Shown here: positions 1-9,229 of the stretch, piece after piece
How the letters are laid out: each line of letters starts with the position of its first letter
How positions within the stretch are numbered: position 1 is the stretch's first letter
Assembly (NCBI GenBank): GCA_020073545.1
Contig: JAIQEZ010000001.1
Coordinates: 33,430 to 97,429, forward strand
Source: Terriglobia bacterium
GTDB taxonomy: Bacteria; Acidobacteriota; Terriglobia; UBA7540
DNA: 64,000 nt
Direction of reading: 5' to 3'
Program-made: the position numbers and the translations under genes
The notes under the pieces: generated by a model
What the model saw: the letters and a program-made list of their open reading frames with translations, nothing else
Told to the model about the DNA's origin: nothing
Database searches by the model: none

Positions 1-303
1 TGGCAAATCCCCTCGCCCCTTGGAATTGCCCAGGTACATCGTATCCCCCCTGTGGGGTTGAAGTGTTTCGGTGAAAGGAGGAGGAGGGATACATATGATC
101 CGGTCTTCGAACGGGTGGTGGGCTTTGAGGCGGTGGTCTTGGACTAGCTTATCTAAACATTGCCGTACTTAACCCTGTGTGTGCAGCCGTTCTCTGAGCC
201 ATTCCATTGTCCGGGGAGTAGAGGATACGGTCGATTGGTTGACGCTTGCGCGGCGACCCCTGGCACGAGCGATTCCTTTGGTTGCGCGGTACCCGGGGCC
301 ATT

Positions 304-894
304 CTACGCTTCCGAAGCGGAAGGCTTGGCGCGCAGTTGAGCCAGTTCCTGCGCTAGGCGCTCCAGCCGCTCGAGGACTTCACGGTGACGAGTCTCCTCC
401 GGAGCCGGCTGCTTGGCGATGAAGGACAGCGTTCCGCCCGGCTCGAGGACGGCACGCTCGACGTCCGCCAGCGATGCGAAGCCCTGCCGGTGCGCCGCGG
501 CCTCCAGCTCCGGCAGAGTGATCAGTTCCTTCTTCAAACGCCGCTTGAGGACTCTCCCCTTTTCGACCAGCACGTCTTCATGGCCTTCCATGATGCGCTC
601 GAGTTTGCCGTGTCCGTACAGACCGCGCACCACAAAGTAGTTCACGACCAGCAGCGTAGCGGCGCCGATCACGCCGCCCGTGACCGTGTTGTCGTCACCG
701 ATGATGGCGTTCTGCACGGTATTCGAAAGTGTCAGCAGCACGACCAGGTCGAAAGGATTCAGTTGTGCGAGCTCGCGTTTGCCGGCCAGCCGCAACGCGA
801 CGATCAGAAATCCATAAACGATCAGCGGCCGCAGGATTTTTTCCAGGACCGGTAGCCCCAACACAAACATGTCAGACCAGAGTTTGGCGTGCAT
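304..894 (-). CDS. DUF421 (YetF-like) membrane protein
   Basis: N-terminal TM segments followed by DUF421-like 'GKRELAQLNPFDLVVLLTLSNTVQNAIIGDDNTVTGG'; start trimmed to MHAKLW. Confidence 0.8.
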   Translation of the reverse strand: MHAKLWSDMFVLGLPVLEKILRPLIVYGFLIVALRLAGKRELAQLNPFDLVVLLTLSNTVQNAIIGDDNTVTGGVIGAATLLVVNYFVVRGLYGHGKLERIMEGHEDVLVEKGRVLKRRLKKELITLPELEAAAHRQGFASLADVERAVLEPGGTLSFIAKQPAPEETRHREVLERLERLAQELAQLRAKPSASEA

Positions 895-1215
895 GGTTCG
901 CTCCTTGTGCGGTAGGACTGCAGCGTGGATCATCACGACCGGTTGCGGCCTCGGGAGAGTGCGGAGGATGACCCGCGAGCAGATTACCATGCTTCGTTGT
1001 CGCCGGCGAAACGGAGCCTCCAGGGCAGGCGCCGTCAGTCCGCGCAATACGCCATCCCGGCGCCGACGCCACTTGAGCGGGATCAATTTCTGCTGCCGGT
1101 TTCTCATTGACTAACGGCTGCGGCAGGTGCAAAATTTTGTTTGGGGTTGCCGGGGATAAAACCATTTCAGGATATCGGGAATCAATATCCCCGACTGCAG
1201 ACGGGCATCACAATT

Positions 1216-1695
1216 ATGCAAAACAAGAAGTGGAAGTTTGGGATCGGCATCGGCATTATTCTCGCTGTTGTGGCCTGGGAAGCCGTCTCCGGGTTCCAGC
1301 AAAGCAAGACCTACTATGTGACGGTGAACGAGCTCACCCAGGGACAAGCGGCGCGGCGCCACGTGCGGGTCGGAGGCTTGGTTGCGCAGGGGTCGATTGA
1401 GCGCCGGGGCGGAAAACTCACCTTCCGGCTCGCCCAGGATGCGAACTCCATTCCGGTGACCTATGTGGGAACCGAAACCCTGCCGGACACTTTCAAAGAC
1501 GACGCGCAAGCGATTATTGACGGGGATTATCTGGCCAGCGGCGAGTTCCGCGCCGAGAAAATCCAGGCCAAGTGCGCTTCCAAGTATCAGGCTGCACCGG
1601 GTTCCCAGGGAGCAAACAAGAGCCCGGTCGCCGCGCTCGGCCCCGATCATCAATTTGGAAAGAGCACGCTATCGGGGCTCGGCAGCTCACAATAA
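1216..1695 (+). CDS. ccmE: Cytochrome c maturation protein CcmE, CXXXY variant
   Basis: Single TM, OB-fold-like 'VRVGGLVAQGSIERRGGKLTFRL...VTYVGTETLPDTFKDDAQAIIDGDYLASGEFRAEKIQAKCASKY'; next to ccmF. Confidence 0.85.
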   Translation: MQNKKWKFGIGIGIILAVVAWEAVSGFQQSKTYYVTVNELTQGQAARRHVRVGGLVAQGSIERRGGKLTFRLAQDANSIPVTYVGTETLPDTFKDDAQAIIDGDYLASGEFRAEKIQAKCASKYQAAPGSQGANKSPVAALGPDHQFGKSTLSGLGSSQ

Positions 1696-1706
1696 GCCCC
1701 AGGGCT

Positions 1707-1871
1707 TAGCAGGTTGCTGAAGAATGCCACTCACCTGTCATTCTGGTCCCGCCTTGCGGGAGAAGAATCCCAGCAGTTCTGGGCATCCAGTATATGCGGG
1801 GATCCTTCGTCGTCCCGCAAGGCGGGACTCCTCAGGATGACAGTCATCGGGAGTTTTTCAGTAACCTGTTA
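1707..1871. repeat. MITE-like intergenic inverted repeat
   Basis: Ends tagcaggttgctgaagaa / ttttcagtaacctgtta form imperfect ~20 bp terminal inverted repeats; internal cccgccttgcggga / tcccgcaaggcggga arms. Confidence 0.7.
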
Positions 1872-1929
1872 GGACCAAATTCTATCGGCGGCTTTCGTCC
1901 CAACAAGAGCGGCCTTTCTCGGGGTTTCT

Positions 1930-3954
1930 ATGAACCAAGTAGGTAGCGTCGGCTTGATCGCCGCACTTGCGTTCGCGGCCTTTGCCTTGGTTGCCGGAGC
2001 CGTGGGGGGCAAGCTTCGGAGTCTGCTCGCCGCCCGGAGCGCCGAGCGTGCCACCCTGGCTTTCTTCGCGATGATCACGCTGGCGGTGGTGGCTCTGGAA
2101 TACATGATCCTGACCGACGACTTCCACAATGCCTACGTCGCCCAACACTCGAACCGTGATTTGCTCACCTACTACAAGGTCGCCGCACTCTGGGCCGGGC
2201 AGGAAGGTTCGCTGCTATTCTGGGCGTGGCTGCTCTCCATCTACAGCGCGCTGGCGGTCTGGCAGAACCGCAGGAAGAACCGCCAACTGATGCCCTACGT
2301 CGTATCCGTGCTGATGGGCACAGGCACATTCTTTTCTCTGCTCGTCTTTTTTGTGGCGAACCCTTTTCAGGAACTCTCGCTCGTGACGAGCACGGGCACG
2401 CAACCCTTCACCGCGCCGGATGGCAACGGACTGAATCCCCTCCTGCAGTACCACCCGATGGTGATTCATCCGCCCATGCTTTACTTGGGTTACGTCGGCA
2501 TGGTCGTGCCGTTCGCCTTCGCCATGGCGGCGCTCATCACCCGGCAATTGGGCGACAACTGGATTCGCACCACGCGGCGTTGGACGATGGTCCCGTGGAT
2601 GTTGCTCGGCTGCGGCATCCTGCTGGGCGGCAACTGGGCCTACGCCGTGCTCGGCTGGGGTGGCTACTGGGGCTGGGACCCGGTGGAGAACGCTTCGGTG
2701 CTGCCGTGGCTCTCGGGGACGGCCTTCCTGCATTCGGTGATGATCCAGGAAAAGCGCGGCATGCTGAAGGTTTGGAACGTGGTGCTGGTCATCCTGACGT
2801 TCTTCTTGAGCATCTTCGGCACGTTTCTGACGCGGAGCGGGATCGTTTCTTCCGTGCACGCTTTTGCGCAGTCGAACATCGGCCCATTCTTCGCCGTGTT
2901 CCTTGCCATCATTTTGTTTTTCTCGCTTACGTTGCTCTTCCTGCGCCTCGACCACCTGAAGAGCGAGAACAAGCTCGATTCGATCGTCTCCCGCGAGAGC
3001 GGTTTTCTCTTCAACAACTGGATTCTGCTGGCGTTGGTCTTCGCGGTGTTCTGGGGAACGCTGTTTCCGGTGATCTCGAAGGCCGTGCAAAATGTGACGG
3101 TGACGGTGGGTGCGCCCTTCTTCAATAAGGTCGCGATTCCCATGGGTTTGCTGCTCCTGTTGCTCACGGGCGCGGGCCCGCTACTGGCGTGGCGGAAGAC
3201 GTCGTTCCAAAGTCTGAAGCGTAACTTCACCCTGCCGCTGATTGTAGCGCTGGTGGCCGGCGGGGTGTTGCTGGCGGCCGGCGTCCGCGATTTTTACGCC
3301 TGGATGACGCTCTTTCTCTCCGTTTTCGTCGGTGTTTGCATTCTGGGAGAATTTTGGAAGGGTGCGCGCACGCGCATGAAAACCGCGCACGAGAACTTCG
3401 CCCTGGCGATCTACAACTTGACGATGCGCAACACGCGCCGCTATGGCGGATACGTTGTCCACCTGGGGATCGTGCTGCTCTTCATCGGCTTTGCGGGCCA
3501 GGCCTTCAAGGTGGAAACGAAAGGATTGATGCAGCAGGGTGACCTGCTGCGGGTGAAGAACTATCTGCTGCGCTGTGACGGCCTCACCACGGGCGATAAC
3601 CCCAACTACGAATACACGCGCGCACTCCTTACGGTGACGAAGGATGGCCGGGCATTCGCCTCGATGCATCCCGAGAAGCGTTTCTACAAGGCCAGCCAGC
3701 AGCCCACGAGCTACGTGGCCATTCACCCCACGCTCGCGGAAGATTTGTATGTGGTCTTGGCCGGGATGGATCCCGACACCGGCAAGGCGATCATCCAAGT
3801 TTTTGTCAATCCCCTGGTGATGTGGGTGTGGATCGGCGGCGTGGTGGTGTTGTTGGGCACGCTGCTGGCGCTCGTTCCCAGCCGCGTCGAGCGCGAGATG
3901 GCGGAGTTGCGGTCAGCTCACGAATTGACGGCACAGGCGAGCGATGCGTTCTAG
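1930..3954 (+). CDS. ccmF: Heme lyase CcmF/NrfE family
   Basis: Polytopic, WWD motif 'WGGYWGWDPVENASVLPWL', 'FLTRSGIVSSVHAFA'. Confidence 0.95.
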   Translation: MNQVGSVGLIAALAFAAFALVAGAVGGKLRSLLAARSAERATLAFFAMITLAVVALEYMILTDDFHNAYVAQHSNRDLLTYYKVAALWAGQEGSLLFWAWLLSIYSALAVWQNRRKNRQLMPYVVSVLMGTGTFFSLLVFFVANPFQELSLVTSTGTQPFTAPDGNGLNPLLQYHPMVIHPPMLYLGYVGMVVPFAFAMAALITRQLGDNWIRTTRRWTMVPWMLLGCGILLGGNWAYAVLGWGGYWGWDPVENASVLPWLSGTAFLHSVMIQEKRGMLKVWNVVLVILTFFLSIFGTFLTRSGIVSSVHAFAQSNIGPFFAVFLAIILFFSLTLLFLRLDHLKSENKLDSIVSRESGFLFNNWILLALVFAVFWGTLFPVISKAVQNVTVTVGAPFFNKVAIPMGLLLLLLTGAGPLLAWRKTSFQSLKRNFTLPLIVALVAGGVLLAAGVRDFYAWMTLFLSVFVGVCILGEFWKGARTRMKTAHENFALAIYNLTMRNTRRYGGYVVHLGIVLLFIGFAGQAFKVETKGLMQQGDLLRVKNYLLRCDGLTTGDNPNYEYTRALLTVTKDGRAFASMHPEKRFYKASQQPTSYVAIHPTLAEDLYVVLAGMDPDTGKAIIQVFVNPLVMWVWIGGVVVLLGTLLALVPSRVEREMAELRSAHELTAQASDAF

Positions 3955-4429
3955 ACTGACCACAGGTCTCTTAATCGGCGCTCTCGCCACCGCGTCGGTG
4001 GCACGCGGAGACAGTCCGCGTAAGCCAACTCTGGAATCGATCGGCAACCAAGTGATGTGCACCTGCGGCTGCAACGCGCCGCTGACCAAGTGCCCGCACA
4101 TCGATTGCAGCACCAAAGCCGAGATGGAAGCTTACATTCAGAAGGGAATTGCGGAAGGCAAAGGCGAAACAGCGATTCTGCAGGATCTGACTCTGCGCTA
4201 CGGCGTTCAGGTGCTGACGGCTCCTCCCGCCCGGGGATTCAATTTGGCCGTTTGGATTCTTCCAGGCATCGGCTTGCTCCTGGGGCTGACCGCGGTCGTG
4301 GTCATCGTGCGGCGTTGGCGGCGCAGGCCCACCGTCGTGCTGCCGACCACTTCCGGCTCCGCTGATCCGAATGTACTCGCGGCGGTGGAAGAGGAAATGA
4401 AATCAACGGGCCTGGGGGTTCGAGATTAG
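3944..4429 (+). CDS. ccmH: CcmH-like cytochrome c-type biogenesis protein with cysteine-rich N-terminus
   Basis: Signal peptide, 'QVMCTCGCNAPLTKCPHIDCSTKAEMEAYIQKGIAEGKGETAILQDLTLRYG', C-terminal TM; overlaps ccmF end. Confidence 0.8.
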   Translation: MRSRLTTGLLIGALATASVARGDSPRKPTLESIGNQVMCTCGCNAPLTKCPHIDCSTKAEMEAYIQKGIAEGKGETAILQDLTLRYGVQVLTAPPARGFNLAVWILPGIGLLLGLTAVVVIVRRWRRRPTVVLPTTSGSADPNVLAAVEEEMKSTGLGVRD

Positions 4430-4570
4430 GCGCTCGCACCGAAAGGTCACAAGAAGGGTTTGCGGTCCTCAGTCGGCGGTGCTGCGCCGGTTTGAATCTG
4501 ACCGTGTCAGGATACTCCTGACCCGTCCCGACCCATCGGGACCCCCTCTCCCCACCGACGGGGGCTGGAG

Positions 4571-5053
4571 GTGGAGGGGACGCCCCGGAGCATTAGGATC
4601 ATTATGTTGCTGGGTATTGCAGTTCTGATTGCGGTGGGGATGGCCACCTACATTGTCCTCCCCTTGCTGAGCGCAGAAACCGCAGGCGGGTCACTGCCCG
4701 TGGATGTGACGGTGCTCGGCGATCTGAAGCGCCGGCGCCTGGTGGTCTACGACAACTTGCAGGACCTGGAATTTGAATTTCAGTCCGGCAAGATCGCGCC
4801 CGGAGATTACGAGGCGCTGCGCGCGAATTATCTCGGCGAGGCCACGGTGCTGATGGCGGCAACGCAGGAAGCCGAGCAGCTCAAGGAGAACGATGCGGTA
4901 ATTGAGCGCGAAATCACCGCTCGGCGCACGCAGCGCGACGTCCAGATCAAAGCAGAGTACTCTTGCCCGGCCTGCGGCTATGAAAATCCCCTGCCGGTGA
5001 AATTCTGCGGCGAGTGCGGAGCGCGAGTACCTGCTCCCCGAAAAAAGGGCTGA
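4571..5053 (+). CDS. CcmI-like membrane protein with C-terminal zinc ribbon
   Basis: N-terminal TM, 'VVYDNLQDLEFEFQSGKIAPGDYEALRANYLGEA', zinc ribbon CPACGYENPLPVKFCGECGARV. Confidence 0.6.
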   Translation: MEGTPRSIRIIMLLGIAVLIAVGMATYIVLPLLSAETAGGSLPVDVTVLGDLKRRRLVVYDNLQDLEFEFQSGKIAPGDYEALRANYLGEATVLMAATQEAEQLKENDAVIEREITARRTQRDVQIKAEYSCPACGYENPLPVKFCGECGARVPAPRKKG

Positions 5054-5203
5054 GGCAGGTCTAACAGCGGCGCAGGCGCTTTCTAGCGCCCACCGGAACC
5101 GGTCCGGACAGCGGCGGAGGTCGGCATTATCGCTTCCCTCTTAACTTGCTGACCCCGCCTTGCGGGATCAGCGCTACAGCAAAGGTCTTCAGGTCAAGCG
5201 AAA

Positions 5204-6451
5204 GTGAACTTGTTTCAATCCAGGCTCATCAGAAGTTTGGCAGCTTGCCTTCTATTGCTGGGTTCAGGTCCTCCTCTGCTCGCCGCCGGTGGCACAATCC
5301 AGGGGCAAGTACTGAACGGCACGACCGGCAAGCCGGCCGCGAATCAGACTCTGCGTCTCCTGATGCCGCGCGGCGGGATGCAGCAAATCTCGAGCGCCGT
5401 CACCGACGCCCGCGGCCATTTCGTTTTTCCATCGAACGGTCTCGACGCCACTTCTTTCTACCTGTTGCAGGCGACTTATCAGGATGTCAATTATGATGCG
5501 CCGGTCAAGTTCGACACGGACGGCACGGCCCAGATAGACCTCACCGTTTATGACTCCACGCACAGCGCGCCGCCGCTGCGCATTCAGTCCGCGCGCCTCA
5601 TCGTGCGCGCCGAGAGCGGCAAAGTTCGCGTGCAGGAAATGTTCGCCGTTCGCAACTCCATTGACCCGCCGCGCAGCTACGTGAACCCTGACGGTACGTT
5701 CCGCTTTCGGCTTTCCAGAACTGCCGGCGAGCCCACGGCGGCAGTTGCCGGCTTAATGAACATGCCGTTGCCGCAAACCGTAAATCCCGGCAAAGCGCCA
5801 GGAGATTTCTATCTTCAGTATCCACTCAAGCCAGGCCTGACCGTGATGATGGTGGCCTACGATGCGGATTACGCTTCAAACAAACTGGAGCTGAAAGACT
5901 CCGTTGCCTATCCCATCGATCGTGCGGAGCTGCTCGTCTGGCCGCCGAGCCTCTCCTTGGACTCAGCACTGTTCGCGCCCGCCGGCGTCGACGCGGAAAC
6001 CGGAAGCCAGAGATATTCGGCGGAAAACCTGAAGGGCAACACCGTCCTCGCCGCCAGCGTCAGCGGTGAGGCGGCTGCAGGCGAATCCGAAGTCAGCCAA
6101 GCCGGTACGGAGGCGAAGAGCCTTCCTAACTCCATGACGCGGCTGGGCGGGCCGCTGCTCGCCTGCTTCCTGCTGGTCCTGCTGTGGGGGCTGGGCGTGC
6201 ATGTAGCCAAGGAGTGGCCCGAGTTGAAAGCCCGGCAGAGCGCCGACCAGCTTCAAAAGGAGCTTGAAGCCGAGGTGGAGGCGTTGTTTAATTCCCTGGC
6301 AGACTTGGACGAGCTCTTCGCGTCCGGAAAGATTGCGGAAAAGCCTTACTGGAAAGAGCGCCTGGAACTGAAAGCGCGATTGGTGGCGACCCTGAAGAAA
6401 GCTCCACCCGCGCTGCTCGAATCCTATGCCATCCGACACACCCGGCGTTAG
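5204..6451 (+). CDS. Carboxypeptidase regulatory-like domain membrane protein in ccm cluster
   Basis: Signal peptide, 'GTIQGQVLNGTTGKPAANQTLRLL' Ig-like fold, C-terminal TM and cytoplasmic tail; GTG start. Confidence 0.6.
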   Translation: MNLFQSRLIRSLAACLLLLGSGPPLLAAGGTIQGQVLNGTTGKPAANQTLRLLMPRGGMQQISSAVTDARGHFVFPSNGLDATSFYLLQATYQDVNYDAPVKFDTDGTAQIDLTVYDSTHSAPPLRIQSARLIVRAESGKVRVQEMFAVRNSIDPPRSYVNPDGTFRFRLSRTAGEPTAAVAGLMNMPLPQTVNPGKAPGDFYLQYPLKPGLTVMMVAYDADYASNKLELKDSVAYPIDRAELLVWPPSLSLDSALFAPAGVDAETGSQRYSAENLKGNTVLAASVSGEAAAGESEVSQAGTEAKSLPNSMTRLGGPLLACFLLVLLWGLGVHVAKEWPELKARQSADQLQKELEAEVEALFNSLADLDELFASGKIAEKPYWKERLELKARLVATLKKAPPALLESYAIRHTRR

Positions 6452-7154
6452 GCCCGCCCTCGAACTGAGCGACGTTTCCAAGCATTTCGGTGACCTTCGA
6501 GCTTTGACGGACGTGAGCCTGCGCATTGAGCCGGGCGACTGCGTGCTCGTCTATGGACCGAACGGCGCGGGCAAGACCACGCTGCTGCGCCTGCTGGCCA
6601 CGTTGGCGCGGCCAAGCGAAGGCAAAGTTCTGTACGACGGCGGCAACGTGCACCAAAACCCCGCAGCCGCGAAAGCGGCTATCGGATTCACCTCCCACGC
6701 CACCTTTCTTTACGGTGAGTTGAATACGCGCGAAAACCTGGAATTCGTCGGGAGGCTGTTCGGCCTAGCGAACTTGCAGCAGCGGATTGCCACCGTGCTC
6801 GACCTTTTCCATCTGCGCGAGCGGACCAAGACGCCGGTGCGCGAACTTTCGCGGGGATATCAGCAGCGCGTTTCTCTGGCGCGAGCCTTTCTGCACGATC
6901 CGCTATTTCTATTACTGGATGAGCCCTTCACGGGACTTGATGCGGCCTCGACCGAATCGTTGCAGGGTCTGATGCGGCGATTGCAGGAACAAGGTAAGGC
7001 AGTGGTTTTCTCCACGCACGATTTCGAGCAAGGCGCGGCGATCGCGCGCCGACTGGTGGCGCTCGAAGGCGGAAGGATTCGTTACGACGGCCTGGTCGGC
7101 ATGGCTCCGCTCACGGCTTTGCGAATTGCGCGGGAGGGAAGAAAAACTCTGTAG
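6426..7154 (+). CDS. ccmA: Heme exporter ATP-binding protein CcmA
   Basis: Walker A GPNGAGKTT, signature LSRGYQQR, Walker B LLLDEPFTGLD; overlaps previous CDS; followed by ccmB/ccmC. Confidence 0.9.
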   Translation: MPSDTPGVRPALELSDVSKHFGDLRALTDVSLRIEPGDCVLVYGPNGAGKTTLLRLLATLARPSEGKVLYDGGNVHQNPAAAKAAIGFTSHATFLYGELNTRENLEFVGRLFGLANLQQRIATVLDLFHLRERTKTPVRELSRGYQQRVSLARAFLHDPLFLLLDEPFTGLDAASTESLQGLMRRLQEQGKAVVFSTHDFEQGAAIARRLVALEGGRIRYDGLVGMAPLTALRIAREGRKTL

Positions 7155-7292
7155 GGAATTGTGAATGGTGAAACCGCGCCACGGATTTTGTACGACACCA
7201 TTGGACACGGGTCCTTGTAAGCGACTTGCATTCCTCAAGGCTTGAAGCTGATGGCTGACTGCTGAGCGCTGATTACTATCGATAGACCGCTA

Positions 7293-7970
7293 ATGGAAAC
7301 TCTCCGCGTCGTCTGGGCCATTTTCATGAAGGATTTGCGCGTCGAGTGGCGCCACCGCGGGACGCTCGCCTCGATGTGTATCTTCGGCATCCTGGTAGTG
7401 TTTCTGTTCAACTTTGCTTTCGAGCCGGCGCGCGAGGAGACGGTGCGCCTGCTGCCCGGCCTGCTGTGGATTGCGTTTGCCTTTGCGGGTGTACTGGGTT
7501 TCAATCGTTCGTTCGCGGCGGAGCGTGAGAACGCGGGGCTGGAGGGCATGCGGCTGGCGCCGGTCGATCCGGGAGCAATCTACCTTGGCAAAATGCTCGC
7601 GAACCTGTTCTTTCTCGGCGTTGCCGAAGTCGTCGTGGTGTTCGCCGCGAGCCTCTGGTATAACTTTTCCTTCGTCCCTGCAATCGGGTGGTTTGCGCTG
7701 ATCACGTTTTTCTGCACGCTGGGTTACGTCGCCGTGGGCACGACGTTCGGGGCAGTTGCCGCCAACACACGTATGCGCGAGGTGATGCTCCCCGTGCTGC
7801 AATTCCCGGTCGCCGTGCCGGTGTTCATCGCAGGAGTGGAGGCCTCGACCGGGGCGCTCAAGGGTGACCCAGTCGGCGACTATGCAGGCTGGATCAAGCT
7901 GGCGGCAGGATTCAGCGTGGTGTTTGTGGTGTTGTCGTATCTGTTGTTCGAGTATGTTTTGGAAGACTAG
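7293..7970 (+). CDS. ccmB: Heme exporter protein CcmB
   Basis: Six-TM protein with 'FMKDLRVEWR...' start typical of CcmB; position between ccmA and ccmC. Confidence 0.9.
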   Translation: METLRVVWAIFMKDLRVEWRHRGTLASMCIFGILVVFLFNFAFEPAREETVRLLPGLLWIAFAFAGVLGFNRSFAAERENAGLEGMRLAPVDPGAIYLGKMLANLFFLGVAEVVVVFAASLWYNFSFVPAIGWFALITFFCTLGYVAVGTTFGAVAANTRMREVMLPVLQFPVAVPVFIAGVEASTGALKGDPVGDYAGWIKLAAGFSVVFVVLSYLLFEYVLED

Positions 7971-8051
7971 TCCGTTGTCCGTTGCAGCCGGGGACCTCGG
8001 TGGGCTGTGGCCACTGACCACTGATTACGGCCAACGGCCTGCCGATAAGTT

Positions 8052-8747
8052 ATGAACAAAGCCTTCCCTCCACCTCTGCACTTGGTCGTGACGCTCGCAT
8101 GGCTGTGCGTGGCGGGCTACATGATTTTTCTTTACGCGCCGCAGGAACTCACCATGGGCGAAGTGCAGCGGATCTTCTATATTCACGTTGCGTCAGCCTG
8201 GACCGCACTACTGGCTTATTTCCTGATCTTTCTGGGCAGCGTGGGCTATTTGTGGAAGCGCTCGAGTTTTGCGGACGACTTTGCACACGCCGCGGGGGAA
8301 GTCGGCTTCGTGTTCTGCACTTGCGTGCTGGTGACCGGACCGCTGTGGGCCAAACCGGTTTGGGGCATCTGGTGGACGTGGGACGCGCGCCTGACGCTTA
8401 CGTTCGTCTTGTGGCTTCTGTTCGTGGCTTATCTGATGCTGCGGAGCTACGTCATTAACCCAGGGCGTGCCGGAGTGCTGGCCGCCGTGGTGGGCATTAT
8501 CGGCTTCGTCGATGTGCCGATCGACTACATGGCGATTCGATGGTGGCGGACGCAGCATCCGCAGCCGGTGATCGCGGGAGGCGAGGGTTCAGGCCTCGAC
8601 CCACGCATGTGGGTGACGTTGTTGGTAACCTGGGGTGCGCTCCTGTGCCTGTTTTCTTACCTGTTGCGACAACATGTGCGACTCGCGGGGCTGCGCCGCG
8701 AAATCGCTCATCTCCGGCGATCGCTGGGCTCATCCTTGGGGGGATAG
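8052..8747 (+). CDS. ccmC: Heme exporter protein CcmC (CcsA/CcmC family)
   Basis: WWD motif 'WGIWWTWDARLTLTFVLWLLFVAYLMLR'; conserved His residues. Confidence 0.92.
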   Translation: MNKAFPPPLHLVVTLAWLCVAGYMIFLYAPQELTMGEVQRIFYIHVASAWTALLAYFLIFLGSVGYLWKRSSFADDFAHAAGEVGFVFCTCVLVTGPLWAKPVWGIWWTWDARLTLTFVLWLLFVAYLMLRSYVINPGRAGVLAAVVGIIGFVDVPIDYMAIRWWRTQHPQPVIAGGEGSGLDPRMWVTLLVTWGALLCLFSYLLRQHVRLAGLRREIAHLRRSLGSSLGG

Positions 8748-8748
8748 C

Positions 8749-8910
8749 ATGTGCAACACCTATCTCGTTCTGGCATACGGCTTCCTCTGGTGCATCTTTA
8801 TGGTCTACGCCGGGACGATCCACCACCGCCAGCAACGGCTCGAAAAGGAATTGGAAGAGCTAAAGAACACTGTGCACGGACAGGATGCTTTCGGCTCCGG
8901 CAACTCCTGA
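8749..8910 (+). CDS. ccmD: CcmD-like small membrane protein (53 aa)
   Basis: MCNTYLVLAYGFLWCIFMVYAGTIHHRQQRLEKELEELK: single TM plus basic/coiled tail, immediately after ccmC. Confidence 0.65.
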   Translation: MCNTYLVLAYGFLWCIFMVYAGTIHHRQQRLEKELEELKNTVHGQDAFGSGNS

Positions 8911-9229
8911 TGGAGCGCAAAACCGCGACGCGGCGCTACTACACGCGCGGTTCAAGTTGTGATATCGTGGCGTTGCAGCAGAAAGAAACCCCAGTGCTTA
9001 CCGTGGAGGTTGCCCGGATGCAGGGCAGGCGCCTTCTTGTTGATGCAAGGTGGAGAAGTGCTTTCACCCGGAGCAGAGAGGAAGGCGGAGGCCTGCACTC
9101 GGCCCGGCGCCGGGATTCGGCGCAAGGATTCATTGGACTGCGCAGCATCCGTGGAGATTCCGCGGGGGAGATGCACGCGCTGCCGCGCCCGCGGTAAAGA
9201 TACTGCTCCGTCCGTAAGAAGAAAGAAGC

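Noticed and set aside
2226-3128. 300-aa plus-strand ORF inside ccmF
   Set aside because: Alternative frame within ccmF; no domain signature.
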